Assembly: GCA_002898995.1 (NCBI GenBank)
Contig: BEIM01000016.1
Span: 1-17,816 of the forward strand
From: a bacterium HR36
GTDB taxonomy: Bacteria > Planctomycetota > Planctomycetia > Gemmatales > HRBIN36
Reading direction: 5' to 3'
DNA length: 17,816 nt
This document shows positions 1 to 7,884 of the stretch, in pieces; the first letter of the stretch is position 1, and each line of letters begins with the position of its first letter. The notes beneath the pieces are model-generated. The model was not told where the DNA came from, made no database searches, and saw nothing but the letters and a program-made list of their open reading frames with translations. The translations under genes and the position numbers were made by a program.

Positions 1-88
1 AGGTCGGGTTGCCACTCCTAAAGCCTACGCACATCTCGGCCGTCCTTTACCCGGCGAATCCACTGCTGCGCCGCAAGGCGAGCTTTTT

Positions 89-166
89 GGTTAGGGAACA
101 AGCACACCGCTTGCTAACCGGGGCACACATCCCCACCAAGACTCTGGCGCGGTGCCCTTATTGGTG
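89..166 (+). promoter_or_regulatory. Possible structured leader upstream of the OPT transporter
   Basis: Between the window edge and the transporter start, 89-119 can fold into a hairpin: GGTTAG (89-94) pairs with CTAACC (114-119), and CAAGC (99-103) pairs with GCTTG (109-113) around loop ACACC, with GGAA bulged on the 5' side. Downstream, GGGCAC (121-126) can pair with GTGCCC (152-157), while CACCAA (134-139) can pair with TTGGTG (161-166). These last two helices interleave, so both cannot form as a simple nested fold. There is no T-tract, so the first hairpin is not a clear intrinsic terminator. It could instead belong to an upstream gene outside the window. Confidence 0.3.
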
Positions 167-189
167 AAGCGCTCAGGATGGAGTGAGGC

Positions 190-2121
190 ATGCCCATTCA
201 CGAACTGCGAGAAGAACAAATCCGTAGCTGGACGCTGGAACAAAAGGATCGTTGGTGGCTGGCGAACGTGTTTCGCGGAGATATGCCCCAGCTTACCGTG
301 CGAGCCGCGGTGACGGGAATGATTCTGGGCGGAGTATTGTCGTTGACGAACCTGTATGTGGGCGCCAAGACAGGCTGGACGTTAGGGGTGGGGATCACTT
401 CGGTAATTCTGGCGTTTGCCGCGTTCCGGGTGCTAGCGCGGCTGGGTCTGGCTCAAGAACTGACGATTCTCGAAAACAACGCGATGCAATCGGTAGCCAC
501 GGCAGCTGGGTATATGACCTCGCCGCTGATTTCCAGCCTGGCTGCCTACATGGTGGTGCAGCAGCGGGTGATTCCCGTCTGGCAGGTGGTGTTGTGGGTG
601 GTGGCGCTGGCGGTGCTGGGCGTGCTTTTTGCCTTCCCGTTCAAGAGACGTTTCATCAACGACGAACAACAGCCGTTTCCCGAAGGCCGTGCTGCCGGGA
701 TCGTCATGGATGCCTTGCACCATGGCCAGGCTGAACAGGGAATGTTGAAAGCGAAACTCCTGGCGGGCTCTGCAGTTGCCGCAGCGATCCTCAAGATCTT
801 GCAGAGCGAGAAAATCGTGCACCTGTTGCGACTGCCGTTTCGCGTTGCTGAATCCCTCTGGGATTTGCTTTCCGCACAAGCCAGCCAAATCCCCCTCTGG
901 TTTGGCACACGCCTGGATCGGCTAACCGTGGGTGTGGAACTGGACGTGGCCATGTTTGGCGCCGGCGGATTGATCGGTATTCGCGTGGGGGCTTCCATGC
1001 TCCTGGGAGCAGTTGTCAACTTCTTGGTATTAGCACCTTGGCTCATCTCCAGGGGCGACATAACGCCTGGGCCCTCGGGTGCGATTGGTTTTCGCGAAAT
1101 CACTTTCTGGTCGTTGTGGAGCGGGGTGGCGATGATGACCGTCGCGTCGCTGCTGGCGTTCTTCGCCAAGCCCGAGATTATCTGGGGGCCGATTCGCCGC
1201 CTGTTCAAACGACAGCAGAGTGGCAATCACGATGTCCTGGCACACATCGAATTGCCCCTACAACTTTCGCTCATAGGCGTGCCTTTGCTTGGCGTACTGG
1301 TGTGCTCCATGGGTTGGGTGTTTTTCGGCATCAATCCGCTATACAGTGCTATCGCCGTTGCTTTGACTTTCTTTTTCTGTCTCATCGCCATCAACTCGAC
1401 GGGCCTGACCTCGATCACGCCGATTGGCGCTATGGGCAAACTCACTCAGTTGACCTTCGCCATGCTGGCGCCAGGTGACAAGGGTGTCAACCTGATGACC
1501 GCAGGCATCACCGGAGAAGTGGCAAGCAATTCGGCGAATCTGCTGATGGACATCAAGCCGGGCTACATGCTCGGTGCCAAACCGCGGCAACAAGCGCTGG
1601 GCCACGTTTTGGGGGCGATAGCCGGCACACTGGTGGCCACGCCCGTTTTTTACTTAGTTTTCTTGCGGGCAGGCGAGCAGCGTCTCGACTGGTGGCAGGC
1701 TTGGCAGCCCCAAGCAGAAACGCAAACCGTCCATTTCGGCGATTACCCGATGCCCTCGGCAACCATCTGGCGGGCTGTGGCAGACGTCTTGGCTGATGGG
1801 ATAGAGGCTATTCCCGTATCGGCCCGCTGGGCAGTGCTCATAGCCTTGGTGGCGGGTCTCGTCCTGGAATGGTTGCGTTTGCGGGGGAAGTCGCCTCTTT
1901 CTCCTATTGGTTTCGCCCTGGGTTTCGTCATTCCGTTCCATACCTGCGCAATCATGTTCCTGGGCGCGTTCATGTTCTGGCTGGCCGAGAAAGTGCGAAA
2001 ACCGAGCGGCCCGCTCGACCGCTGGTTGGTGCAGAATCAAGAACCGATTTGCGCGGGCCTGATTGCCGGCGGTTCGCTCATGGGCATTTTCCTGAACGTT
2101 CTCGACATCCTAGTCGAGTGA
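190..2121 (+). CDS. OPT-family oligopeptide transporter
   Basis: Polytopic inner-membrane transporter of 643 residues, a usual length for bacterial OPT/YSL proteins. The family moves small peptides or metal-chelate substrates into the cell by ion-coupled transport; the substrate here cannot be read from sequence. Family signatures are visible in order: NLYVGAKTGWTLG at residues 54-66, ENNAMQSVATAAGYMTS at 95-111, DEQQPFPEGRAAG at about 158-170, and the long conserved segment with GDKGVNLMTAGITGEVASNS in the second half. Many hydrophobic helices run to the C-terminus (last one about 615-640). The start is chosen because GAGTGAGG sits just ahead of it; a further ATG at 178 is followed at once by TGA. 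It stands alone on this strand and converges on the next gene with 20 bp between the stops. Confidence 0.93.
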   Translation: MPIHELREEQIRSWTLEQKDRWWLANVFRGDMPQLTVRAAVTGMILGGVLSLTNLYVGAKTGWTLGVGITSVILAFAAFRVLARLGLAQELTILENNAMQSVATAAGYMTSPLISSLAAYMVVQQRVIPVWQVVLWVVALAVLGVLFAFPFKRRFINDEQQPFPEGRAAGIVMDALHHGQAEQGMLKAKLLAGSAVAAAILKILQSEKIVHLLRLPFRVAESLWDLLSAQASQIPLWFGTRLDRLTVGVELDVAMFGAGGLIGIRVGASMLLGAVVNFLVLAPWLISRGDITPGPSGAIGFREITFWSLWSGVAMMTVASLLAFFAKPEIIWGPIRRLFKRQQSGNHDVLAHIELPLQLSLIGVPLLGVLVCSMGWVFFGINPLYSAIAVALTFFFCLIAINSTGLTSITPIGAMGKLTQLTFAMLAPGDKGVNLMTAGITGEVASNSANLLMDIKPGYMLGAKPRQQALGHVLGAIAGTLVATPVFYLVFLRAGEQRLDWWQAWQPQAETQTVHFGDYPMPSATIWRAVADVLADGIEAIPVSARWAVLIALVAGLVLEWLRLRGKSPLSPIGFALGFVIPFHTCAIMFLGAFMFWLAEKVRKPSGPLDRWLVQNQEPICAGLIAGGSLMGIFLNVLDILVE

Positions 2122-2141
2122 GGTGAAGCTCGCACCCCAAC

Positions 2142-4229
2142 TTACGGCAGGAGATCGGGTATCGGAAGCGGTACACTCAAGTGAAGAAGAACCCCGTGCA
2201 AAAGTTGGCCTTCTTCGGGAGCCTGGTCGGGCAAGTGACAACGCGGCGTCAATTCCAGGACCGTGAATCCGAAGACTTGCGAGCGCGCTTCGCGCTCCGA
2301 CCAGGTTAATTGTCGGGCCCCACCAGTGCGGTCGCTTACTTGTCCCTGTACACGCAGCCCGATTCCAGGCCGATACAAATAGCATTTGCCAGGCCAAGCC
2401 ACGCTGGTAACCAGGCGAAATTCGTAACGGCGAGACGATTTTCCTGGTCCAGGAACGGCTTCGACCCGTTGATAGAGCCATACCTCACGGCGCCCTTCGG
2501 GCATGAGCAAGGTGAGGGTCAGTTGAGCCGGCGGCTCGGGAATCGCGGGAGCAATCGGCTGTTGGGCGGGCACATTTGGGTCAGGCTGCACCCCCTCGGT
2601 AAAAGGAGATTTCACTGCGTGGGGTTCTTCCTCAGGCCATTCCAACCACAGCCTTCCCAAGGGTAATGGGATGGCTTCCTGCATCACGAATTGCGCCAGT
2701 GCATCGAGCGGATCACGTGGCGGATGTCCCGACCAGACCTGGAGCAAATGGGCGACGGCAAGCCAATCGGCCAACTCCCGGCGAGCAGCGCCGCCCAGCC
2801 AACCACGCTGGACCAATTCTCGCCAGGCGGCTAAACTCTCTCGGCCTTCACCGAGGCGATATAGCTGCCGCCGAATTTCCGCACGCACAGGTTCGAGCAA
2901 GTCCGGGTAACGTTGTTCTGCGAGCTGGCGCAGATCATCGGCCACTTCCAGAGGTAATTCACCAGGCAGCGGTCGCAGGTCAGCGGCTGGGAATTGTTGA
3001 CGGCTTCGCTGCCAGCGCTTCTGGAGCTCCGCCAGGAATGCATCTAAGGTACTACCCTGTAGCCGTTCCTCACGGTTTTCCAGCGATAGAGCAAGCGTGA
3101 AAGCCAGCGACGCCCCAACATGAGCGGTATCCTTGCAACAGGCTGCCGCACCTTCCACTCCCAAGACGCAAGCACGCTCCTGCACGCGAGCGAGTTTTTC
3201 TACTACTTCCTCCAATGCGCGCTGCCAAATTTGAGCATCGGGTTGCTTTGCCTGGGGTAACTGGGTGACAGTCTCACGGTAACGCTGGACGGCAACCAAC
3301 CAGCTGGGCCAATCGAGCGTCAAACTGGAGCCGCGATACCAATCTTCCCAGCGCAACAGCCGCCGGCCTCGTTCGGTCCACCACGCCAACCGCTCCAGAA
3401 GCGGCAAGTGCCGCGTCGGGTCTTCTTCGGCTACCGCAGGGGGTGGCGGATGATGTAGCCGCCAACCCAGAAGCCACAGTCCCACTCCTAATCCAGCCAC
3501 CAATCCCAAACTCAACAACAAGAATCCGAGCACTGCCCAAGACTGCCGGCGTAAGCTACTGCTGTACTCCAGCGTCGCCGTCTGGATTTGCTGAAAAAGT
3601 TGCTCCGCACCAAATGCCGCAGGTAAGCTGCGTGGCTTTTCCTCCGGCCGCAAACTTATCGCCCACATCCGCCATCGAAACTGGCCAAACCCAGACCACG
3701 CTATAGTCCCCTCTTGGGACATTATGGTCTTTCCCAATTCTTCGCCTCGACCGTGGGTCGCAGCCATAGTTTGCGCCAGCCTTGCGAAGCAGTTTTGCCA
3801 GCGACCCAGCCATTCCAGTTTTTGCTCCTCTAACCACTCGAGAATCTGCGGCATACCCGACTGCCCCACCGCCTTTTCCCAATTATAAAGCACCCCGAAC
3901 ACACTGCGTTGTGCTGGGAACAATTGCCTGCCCCATAGCAGCCGGCATGCTACCAGTTGTGAGGTCACACGCTCCAAGAATTGATCTCCCTGAGTTTGCA
4001 ACACAGTGTAGTCGAGGAGAAAGACGATAGCGGCGGCGTCAGGTGGCAGTTTGTCGTCAGGTTGGACGACCATCCTGGCCAGCGCTTTGGGAGCGTGCTT
4101 CGTCAGGCGAGTCACAGCCTCAGAATCGGCCGAGACGATAGCCACTTTGCCTGCCAACGCGCTAGGCCTTTTGCTGTTGGGCAAACCTGAGGTTCCTGCA
4201 CCTTGCTTTACGGGATTTGCAGCTGTCAC
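2142..4229 (-). CDS. Large single-pass membrane protein of unknown family
   Basis: I do not recognise this 695-residue protein. Residues about 28-195 form an N-terminal globular part with strand-like stretches (KVAIVSADSEAV at 28-39, AAIVFLLDY at 66-74, SVFGVLYNWEKA at 109-120). The spacing is loosely reminiscent of a degenerate GTPase-like fold, but there is no Walker A motif, so this is speculation. One membrane helix lies at about 231-256 and is followed by a short proline run. Residues 270-530 are helical and charged, with many Trp and Arg. A proline-rich linker leads to a probable beta-rich C-terminal domain at about 570-695. The start is GTG, supported by AAGGAA about 9 nt upstream and a TACAAT box at 4265-4270. 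It is monocistronic and divergent from the DUF2007 operon. Confidence 0.8.
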   Translation of the reverse strand: MTAANPVKQGAGTSGLPNSKRPSALAGKVAIVSADSEAVTRLTKHAPKALARMVVQPDDKLPPDAAAIVFLLDYTVLQTQGDQFLERVTSQLVACRLLWGRQLFPAQRSVFGVLYNWEKAVGQSGMPQILEWLEEQKLEWLGRWQNCFARLAQTMAATHGRGEELGKTIMSQEGTIAWSGFGQFRWRMWAISLRPEEKPRSLPAAFGAEQLFQQIQTATLEYSSSLRRQSWAVLGFLLLSLGLVAGLGVGLWLLGWRLHHPPPPAVAEEDPTRHLPLLERLAWWTERGRRLLRWEDWYRGSSLTLDWPSWLVAVQRYRETVTQLPQAKQPDAQIWQRALEEVVEKLARVQERACVLGVEGAAACCKDTAHVGASLAFTLALSLENREERLQGSTLDAFLAELQKRWQRSRQQFPAADLRPLPGELPLEVADDLRQLAEQRYPDLLEPVRAEIRRQLYRLGEGRESLAAWRELVQRGWLGGAARRELADWLAVAHLLQVWSGHPPRDPLDALAQFVMQEAIPLPLGRLWLEWPEEEPHAVKSPFTEGVQPDPNVPAQQPIAPAIPEPPAQLTLTLLMPEGRREVWLYQRVEAVPGPGKSSRRYEFRLVTSVAWPGKCYLYRPGIGLRVQGQVSDRTGGARQLTWSEREARSQVFGFTVLELTPRCHLPDQAPEEGQLLHGVLLHLSVPLPIPDLLP

Positions 4230-4264
4230 CGCGACGCTTCCTTCTCGTATTCCTGGCGCGGATT

Positions 4265-4270
4265 ATTGTA
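4265..4270 (-). promoter_or_regulatory. Probable -10 box of the unknown membrane-protein gene
   Basis: Read on the minus strand this is TACAAT (5 of 6 matches to the sigma70 consensus). It lies 35 nt upstream of the GTG start, with a purine-rich AAGGAA ribosome site in between. No -35 hexamer resembling TTGACA is found 15-19 nt upstream. That position is filled by two tandem imperfect repeats (4281-4321), which suggests an activator-dependent promoter. Confidence 0.45.
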
Positions 4271-4280
4271 CCGAGAACTG

Positions 4281-4321
4281 TGCCTAGTTAGTTGGGTCGG
4301 CTGCCTAGTCGTTGGGATGGC
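4281..4321. repeat. Two tandem imperfect 20-21 nt direct repeats in a promoter region
   Basis: Copy one is TGCCTAGTTAGTTGGGTCGGC (4281-4301, core TGCCTAGT and GTTGGG). Copy two (4302-4321) carries the same TGCCTAGT and GTTGGG cores, with one deletion and two to three changes. The period is close to two DNA helical turns. The promoter-proximal edge lies 10 nt upstream of the minus-strand TACAAT box, where a -35 element would be. This fits a pair of head-to-tail binding sites for a transcription factor. Confidence 0.55.
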
Positions 4322-4535
4322 ACATTCTGTTTGGCTGATGCCAGGCACCAAAAGCACTCGGACCAGTGCAACACAATCGCAACATGTATCTCCGAAGCCG
4401 CGAAATGTGTCGCACAAAGAATAGTCTGCTCGCTGCAACGCAATGCCTTGCTTGGCAGCTACACACACACATCCAGGAGCCGAGCACGGTTTTCATTTGG
4501 GGACGCGCACGCTTCGTGGAAGTACCTGGGCGGCA

Positions 4536-4541
4536 TACAAT
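4536..4541 (+). promoter_or_regulatory. Possible -10 box for the DUF2007-M20-MDR-VTT-GlyA operon
   Basis: TACAAT matches the sigma70 -10 consensus at 5 of 6 positions and lies 60 nt upstream of the DUF2007 start. The -35 position 17 nt upstream reads TTCGTG, which is a poor match. GGAG at 4591-4594, 7 nt before the ATG, is a good ribosome site. The promoter call is tentative. Confidence 0.3.
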
Positions 4542-4601
4542 AGCCCCTGCGGTTGGCTTACGAGGAATTGCTTGAGGCCAAAACGCCCTCGGAGATGAGA
4601 C

Positions 4602-4919
4602 ATGACCAGAGATGACCCGAAACAGGTGGTAAAACTGGTGGCTGTAGAGGACACGCAGGAGGCGTTTGCCATCAAGACCGCTTTGGAAAGTGAAGGTATT
4701 GAGTGCCAGGTGGTGGGCGATTTACTCGACGCTAGTCTGGGCACGCTGAAAACCATTCCTGCAGAAGTGTGGGTGCATCGAGCCGACCTGGAGCGTGCCC
4801 AACAACTCCTCCAAGCATTGCGGCACCGACCATCCGGCGAAGCAGAACCCACGGAGATGGAGGATGAGAGCGACTCGAAAGGGCAGGATTTGTTTCAGGC
4901 GGATACTGCAGATGAATAA
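4602..4919 (+). CDS. DUF2007-domain small protein (putative signal-transducing protein)
   Basis: A 105-residue soluble protein. Residues 8-72 match the DUF2007 pattern: a first strand VVKLVAVED, a helix in which AFAIKTALESEGIEC resembles the family's 'A..lk..Le..GI', then IPAEVWVHRADLERAQQLL. The family is small and alpha/beta, of unknown biochemical role, and often annotated as putative signal-transducing. The C-terminal 30 residues are acidic (EAEPTEMEDESDS) and probably disordered. GGAG at 4591-4594 supports the start. It is the first gene of a run of five plus-strand genes and lies 23 nt upstream of the M20 peptidase. Confidence 0.82.
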   Translation: MTRDDPKQVVKLVAVEDTQEAFAIKTALESEGIECQVVGDLLDASLGTLKTIPAEVWVHRADLERAQQLLQALRHRPSGEAEPTEMEDESDSKGQDLFQADTADE

Positions 4920-4942
4920 CCGCACCAGCCAGGAATCACAAG

Positions 4943-6085
4943 ATGACGGAATCGGTGGAGCTGCTGGCGGAGTTGGTGAAGCGCCCGAGCCAGAATCCCA
5001 TGGGCCTGGCCAGTCCCGGGCCCGGATTTTTCGAGTCCGCAGTAACCGATTTTCTCGAAGGCCTATTGCGGCAATGGGATGTCCATTACGAACGCCAAAG
5101 CGTAGCGCCGCAGCGGGATAACATTGTCGCTTATTTGCCTGGGGAAGCTAGCGCACCAAGTTTTATTTGGGAAGCCCACCAGGATACTGTGCCGGCGGTG
5201 AGCATGACTGTGGAGCCATTCGCCGCCCAGCTCAAAAATGGTCGGCTCTACGGCCGTGGCGCGTGTGATGTCAAAGGAGGACTAGCAGCGATGCTGGCGG
5301 CGTTTCATCGCCTGTTGCGCGAACCCGCTAGCCGGCGATGTTCGATCACCCTCGCCTGTGTCGTGGATGAAGAGTACACGTTCACTGGGGTACGGGCGCT
5401 GGCCGCGAAGCCCCTGCGTGCCGATGGTGCGATCGTTGCCGAGCCCACCAGTTTGCACATCATTACCGCACACAAGGGTATCGTGCGCTGGCGGCTACAT
5501 ACTTCCGGTCGCAGTTGTCATAGCTCACGGCCGGAGTTGGGCATCAATGCCATATACCGCATGGGGCGAGTGATTGCGGCGATTGAGAGCTACGCGGCCT
5601 GGCTCAGCACGACACGCCAGGATGCTGTGCTCGGGCCAGCTACGATCAGCGTGGGCCGGATCGAAGGAGGCGTCAGTGCAAACATCGTTCCTGACAGTTG
5701 CACGATTGACATTGATCGTCGCGTCTTGCCAAGGGAGAAACTGGAAACTGTACCCGCGGAGTTGGCCGAATACCTGGTGCATCGTCTGGGAGCAGAGGGA
5801 TGGCGGCAGGAAGCCCCCTGGATGCAGGTCCCGCCGTTGGCCCATGAAGGCAAAGAAAGGTTAGTGGCGCGGCTGGCGGAAGCGGTACGGCAGGTACTGG
5901 GTCAAGTGGAAGTCGGCACCGTGCCTTACGGTACGGATGCCTCCACGTTGCAAGCGGTTGGGATTCCGTGTGTGGTGTTTGGCCCAGGCGACATTGCCCA
6001 GGCTCACACTGCCGAGGAATGGGTAGATGTGCACCAGGTAGAGCAGGCCGCGGAAATCCTTTATCACTTCGCCTTGCTGCGGTGA
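4943..6085 (+). CDS. M20-family metallopeptidase (ArgE/DapE/CPG2-like)
   Basis: A 380-residue cytosolic di-zinc hydrolase of the M20 family, which cleaves amide bonds in N-acyl amino acids or small peptides. The expected metal ligands and catalytic residues are present: H79 and D81 in EAHQDTVP, bridging D109 in YGRGACDVKGG, catalytic E143 and ligand E144 in VDEEYTFTG, E167 in AEPTS, and H355 in AQAHTAEEW. The inserted dimerisation domain (about 178-290) has H193 in SCHSSRPELG, the conserved histidine that reaches into the partner's active site. Length is normal and the gene appears intact. The substrate (acetylornithine, succinyl-diaminopimelate or a dipeptide) cannot be fixed from sequence. 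It lies 4 nt before the MDR reductase and is probably co-transcribed with it. Confidence 0.9.
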   Translation: MTESVELLAELVKRPSQNPMGLASPGPGFFESAVTDFLEGLLRQWDVHYERQSVAPQRDNIVAYLPGEASAPSFIWEAHQDTVPAVSMTVEPFAAQLKNGRLYGRGACDVKGGLAAMLAAFHRLLREPASRRCSITLACVVDEEYTFTGVRALAAKPLRADGAIVAEPTSLHIITAHKGIVRWRLHTSGRSCHSSRPELGINAIYRMGRVIAAIESYAAWLSTTRQDAVLGPATISVGRIEGGVSANIVPDSCTIDIDRRVLPREKLETVPAELAEYLVHRLGAEGWRQEAPWMQVPPLAHEGKERLVARLAEAVRQVLGQVEVGTVPYGTDASTLQAVGIPCVVFGPGDIAQAHTAEEWVDVHQVEQAAEILYHFALLR

Positions 6086-6089
6086 GGTC

Positions 6090-7085
6090 ATGCGCGCATT
6101 GGTCTTCGAGCGCTTTGGCGAACCGGCAGAAGTCCTGCAACTGCGAGAGGTGCCTTTGCCTCGACCCGGGCCGGGAGAGGTGCGCGTGCGGATGATCGCT
6201 AGCCCGATCAATCCATCGGATTTGTTGCTGATCCGTGGTGTGTATGGCCGGCGGGCCGAGCCTCCCGCTGTGCCCGGGTTTGAGGGAGTCGGCATCGTGG
6301 AAGAAAGCGGTGGCGGTTTACTAGCCTGGCGGGTGCTAGGCAAACGCGTCGCTGTGCTCAACAGTCGCGGCGGCAACTGGCAGGAGCACGTCATTATCCC
6401 CGCACGCCAAGCCGTTCCCGTCCCCGCAGATTTACCCGATGAACAAGTGGCCTCGTTTTTCGTTAACCCGGCCACGGCGTTGGTCATGGTGACACGAGTT
6501 TTGAAAGTACCTCGTGGGGAATGGCTGTTGCAAACAGCGGCTAATTCGGCCCTCGGAAAAATGATTATCCGCTTAGGGCGTGTTCTCGGATTCCGGACGG
6601 TCAACGTAGTACGCCGGCCCGCGGCCCGGGAAGAATTGGCGCCACTGCACCCGGATGCGGTTATCGTGTGGCAGAATGGGCAGCTGCCCCAGCTCTTACA
6701 GGAACAGTTGCCGCAGGTGACCATTCGTTATGCCGTGGATGCGGTAGGGGGCACATTGGGAACACAGGTCATTTCCTGCCTCGGCCCGCAAGGGCACTTG
6801 CTAGTCTACGGCACGCTTTCGGGGGAGCCCCTGCAGTTCAGCTCGCGCGAGTTGATGGTCAATTCTCGCAAAGTCGAAGGCTTTTGGTTGGCGGAATGGA
6901 CGAAACGGCAGAAAGCGTTCACCATGTGGCGTTTGTTTCGGCAGATCATTCGACTGATGCGGCGAAAAGTCCTGACCACCGACGTAGCCGCGCAATATCC
7001 CCTGGAGCGCTTTCAGGACGCCCTCCGCCATGCGCAAACTTCGGGTCGGGCAGGCAAGGTCTTGCTCCGTTTCGGGCCAGCGTAA
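6090..7085 (+). CDS. MDR-superfamily reductase, zinc-less (enoyl thioester / quinone reductase type)
   Basis: A 331-residue medium-chain dehydrogenase/reductase. The N-terminal GroES-like part has the signature INPSDLLLIRGVYG (40-53) followed by PAVPGFEGVGIVEE (59-72), typical of trans-2-enoyl-CoA/ACP reductases and quinone reductases. The structural and catalytic zinc cysteines of alcohol dehydrogenases are absent. The Rossmann cofactor site reads QTAANSALGKMII (148-160), close to the enoyl thioester reductase version, and VVRRP at 173-177 suggests preference for NADPH. The likely reaction is NADPH-dependent reduction of an enoyl thioester or related activated double bond; this is inference. 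It starts 4 nt after the peptidase stop, and its own stop overlaps the next start (TAATG at 7083-7087), pointing to translational coupling. Confidence 0.85.
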   Translation: MRALVFERFGEPAEVLQLREVPLPRPGPGEVRVRMIASPINPSDLLLIRGVYGRRAEPPAVPGFEGVGIVEESGGGLLAWRVLGKRVAVLNSRGGNWQEHVIIPARQAVPVPADLPDEQVASFFVNPATALVMVTRVLKVPRGEWLLQTAANSALGKMIIRLGRVLGFRTVNVVRRPAAREELAPLHPDAVIVWQNGQLPQLLQEQLPQVTIRYAVDAVGGTLGTQVISCLGPQGHLLVYGTLSGEPLQFSSRELMVNSRKVEGFWLAEWTKRQKAFTMWRLFRQIIRLMRRKVLTTDVAAQYPLERFQDALRHAQTSGRAGKVLLRFGPA

Positions 7086-7807
7086 TGTCCAGCCAATCGT
7101 TGGAAAAACCAGGCCGTTGGCGCCTCGCGTTCGGAGCTACTTTGCTCATTTTGGGAATTACCTCCCTGATCGTGAGCAGCCTTTATTTCGACGTGGATGC
7201 TTGGCTGAATCGGCTCCAACAGCACCGGCACGCCTGGCAGACGGAGGTCAGGCAGCACCCGTATTTGAGCAGCCTGATTTTCTTCATCATATACGTGTTG
7301 TTTGCAGGGCTGGCTTTGCCTGGGGCGATGGTACTGACTCTGGCGGGCGGCGCGGTGTTTGGCTGGTTGTGGGGAGTGATGCTGGTGAGTTTTGCTTCCA
7401 CCACTGGCGCTACCCTGGCCATGCTCCTGAGCCGCACGTTGCTGCGGGACTGGGTGCAACGCCGTTATGCTCACCGCCTGCCTCGCCTCCAGGCAGAGCT
7501 CGAGCGCGCTGGCGGTTGGTATCTGCTGAGTCTGCGTCTCAATCCCGCCGTGCCGTTTTTCCTCATCAACGTGGCGTTCGGCTTGACACAGATGTCAGTA
7601 AGGCGCTTTTGGTGGATCAGCCAGTTGGGCATGTTGCCGGCAACGCTCATTTACGTCTGGGCCGGTGGGGAACTGGATCGCGTTCTGGAAACGGGCCAGC
7701 TTCTTCAACCACGCTTGATTGCCGCGCTATTTGCCGTCAGTTTGTTGCCGTTGCTGTTGCGCTGGCTGACAAAGCGCTGGCAAGCCCCAACTTCGCCTCA
7801 GAGCTGA
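7085..7807 (+). CDS. TVP38/TMEM64-type VTT-domain membrane protein
   Basis: A 240-residue polytopic inner-membrane protein with hydrophobic segments at about 13-34, 62-85, 88-115, 148-168, 175-195 and 207-227. The VTT/DedA-like core is clear: PGAMVLTLAGGAVFGWLWG (79-97) followed by LRLNPAVPFFLINVAFGLT (150-168), with the Arg and two prolines of the second re-entrant motif. Relatives act in membrane lipid translocation or homeostasis; the substrate here is unknown. The start is the ATG that overlaps the MDR stop codon by one base. The frame stays open upstream through the reductase gene, but that extension is out-of-frame coding with no family match. Confidence 0.88.
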   Translation: MSSQSLEKPGRWRLAFGATLLILGITSLIVSSLYFDVDAWLNRLQQHRHAWQTEVRQHPYLSSLIFFIIYVLFAGLALPGAMVLTLAGGAVFGWLWGVMLVSFASTTGATLAMLLSRTLLRDWVQRRYAHRLPRLQAELERAGGWYLLSLRLNPAVPFFLINVAFGLTQMSVRRFWWISQLGMLPATLIYVWAGGELDRVLETGQLLQPRLIAALFAVSLLPLLLRWLTKRWQAPTSPQS

Positions 7808-7884
7808 CATGGCTCGTATCATATTGCGTACCACTACCACCCGGGCATGAGCATCCAGGAAAACACAACTTCGGGAGACCACTC

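Larger units (their letters stand above)
4230..4601. other. Divergent intergenic region
   Basis: These 372 bp separate two divergent genes. They hold the minus-strand promoter and tandem repeats described separately, and a plus-strand TACAAT box at 4536-4541. Several short open frames occur, but none has a ribosome site or any recognisable family. Nothing else is seen. Confidence 0.6.

Noticed and set aside
546..1226. Long minus-strand open frame inside the OPT gene
   Set aside because: It lies wholly opposite a strongly conserved transporter gene, has a biased, non-protein-like composition and no family resemblance.
6668..7084. Upstream extension of the VTT protein frame into the MDR reductase gene
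   Set aside because: The overlap lies in a convincing coding sequence in another frame; the TAATG overlap at 7083-7087 gives the expected protein length.
7030..7884. Open frame extending GlyA upstream by 285 codons
   Set aside because: It runs out of frame across the VTT gene, matches no family, and the ATG at 7885 has a proper ribosome site and gives the normal GlyA N-terminus.
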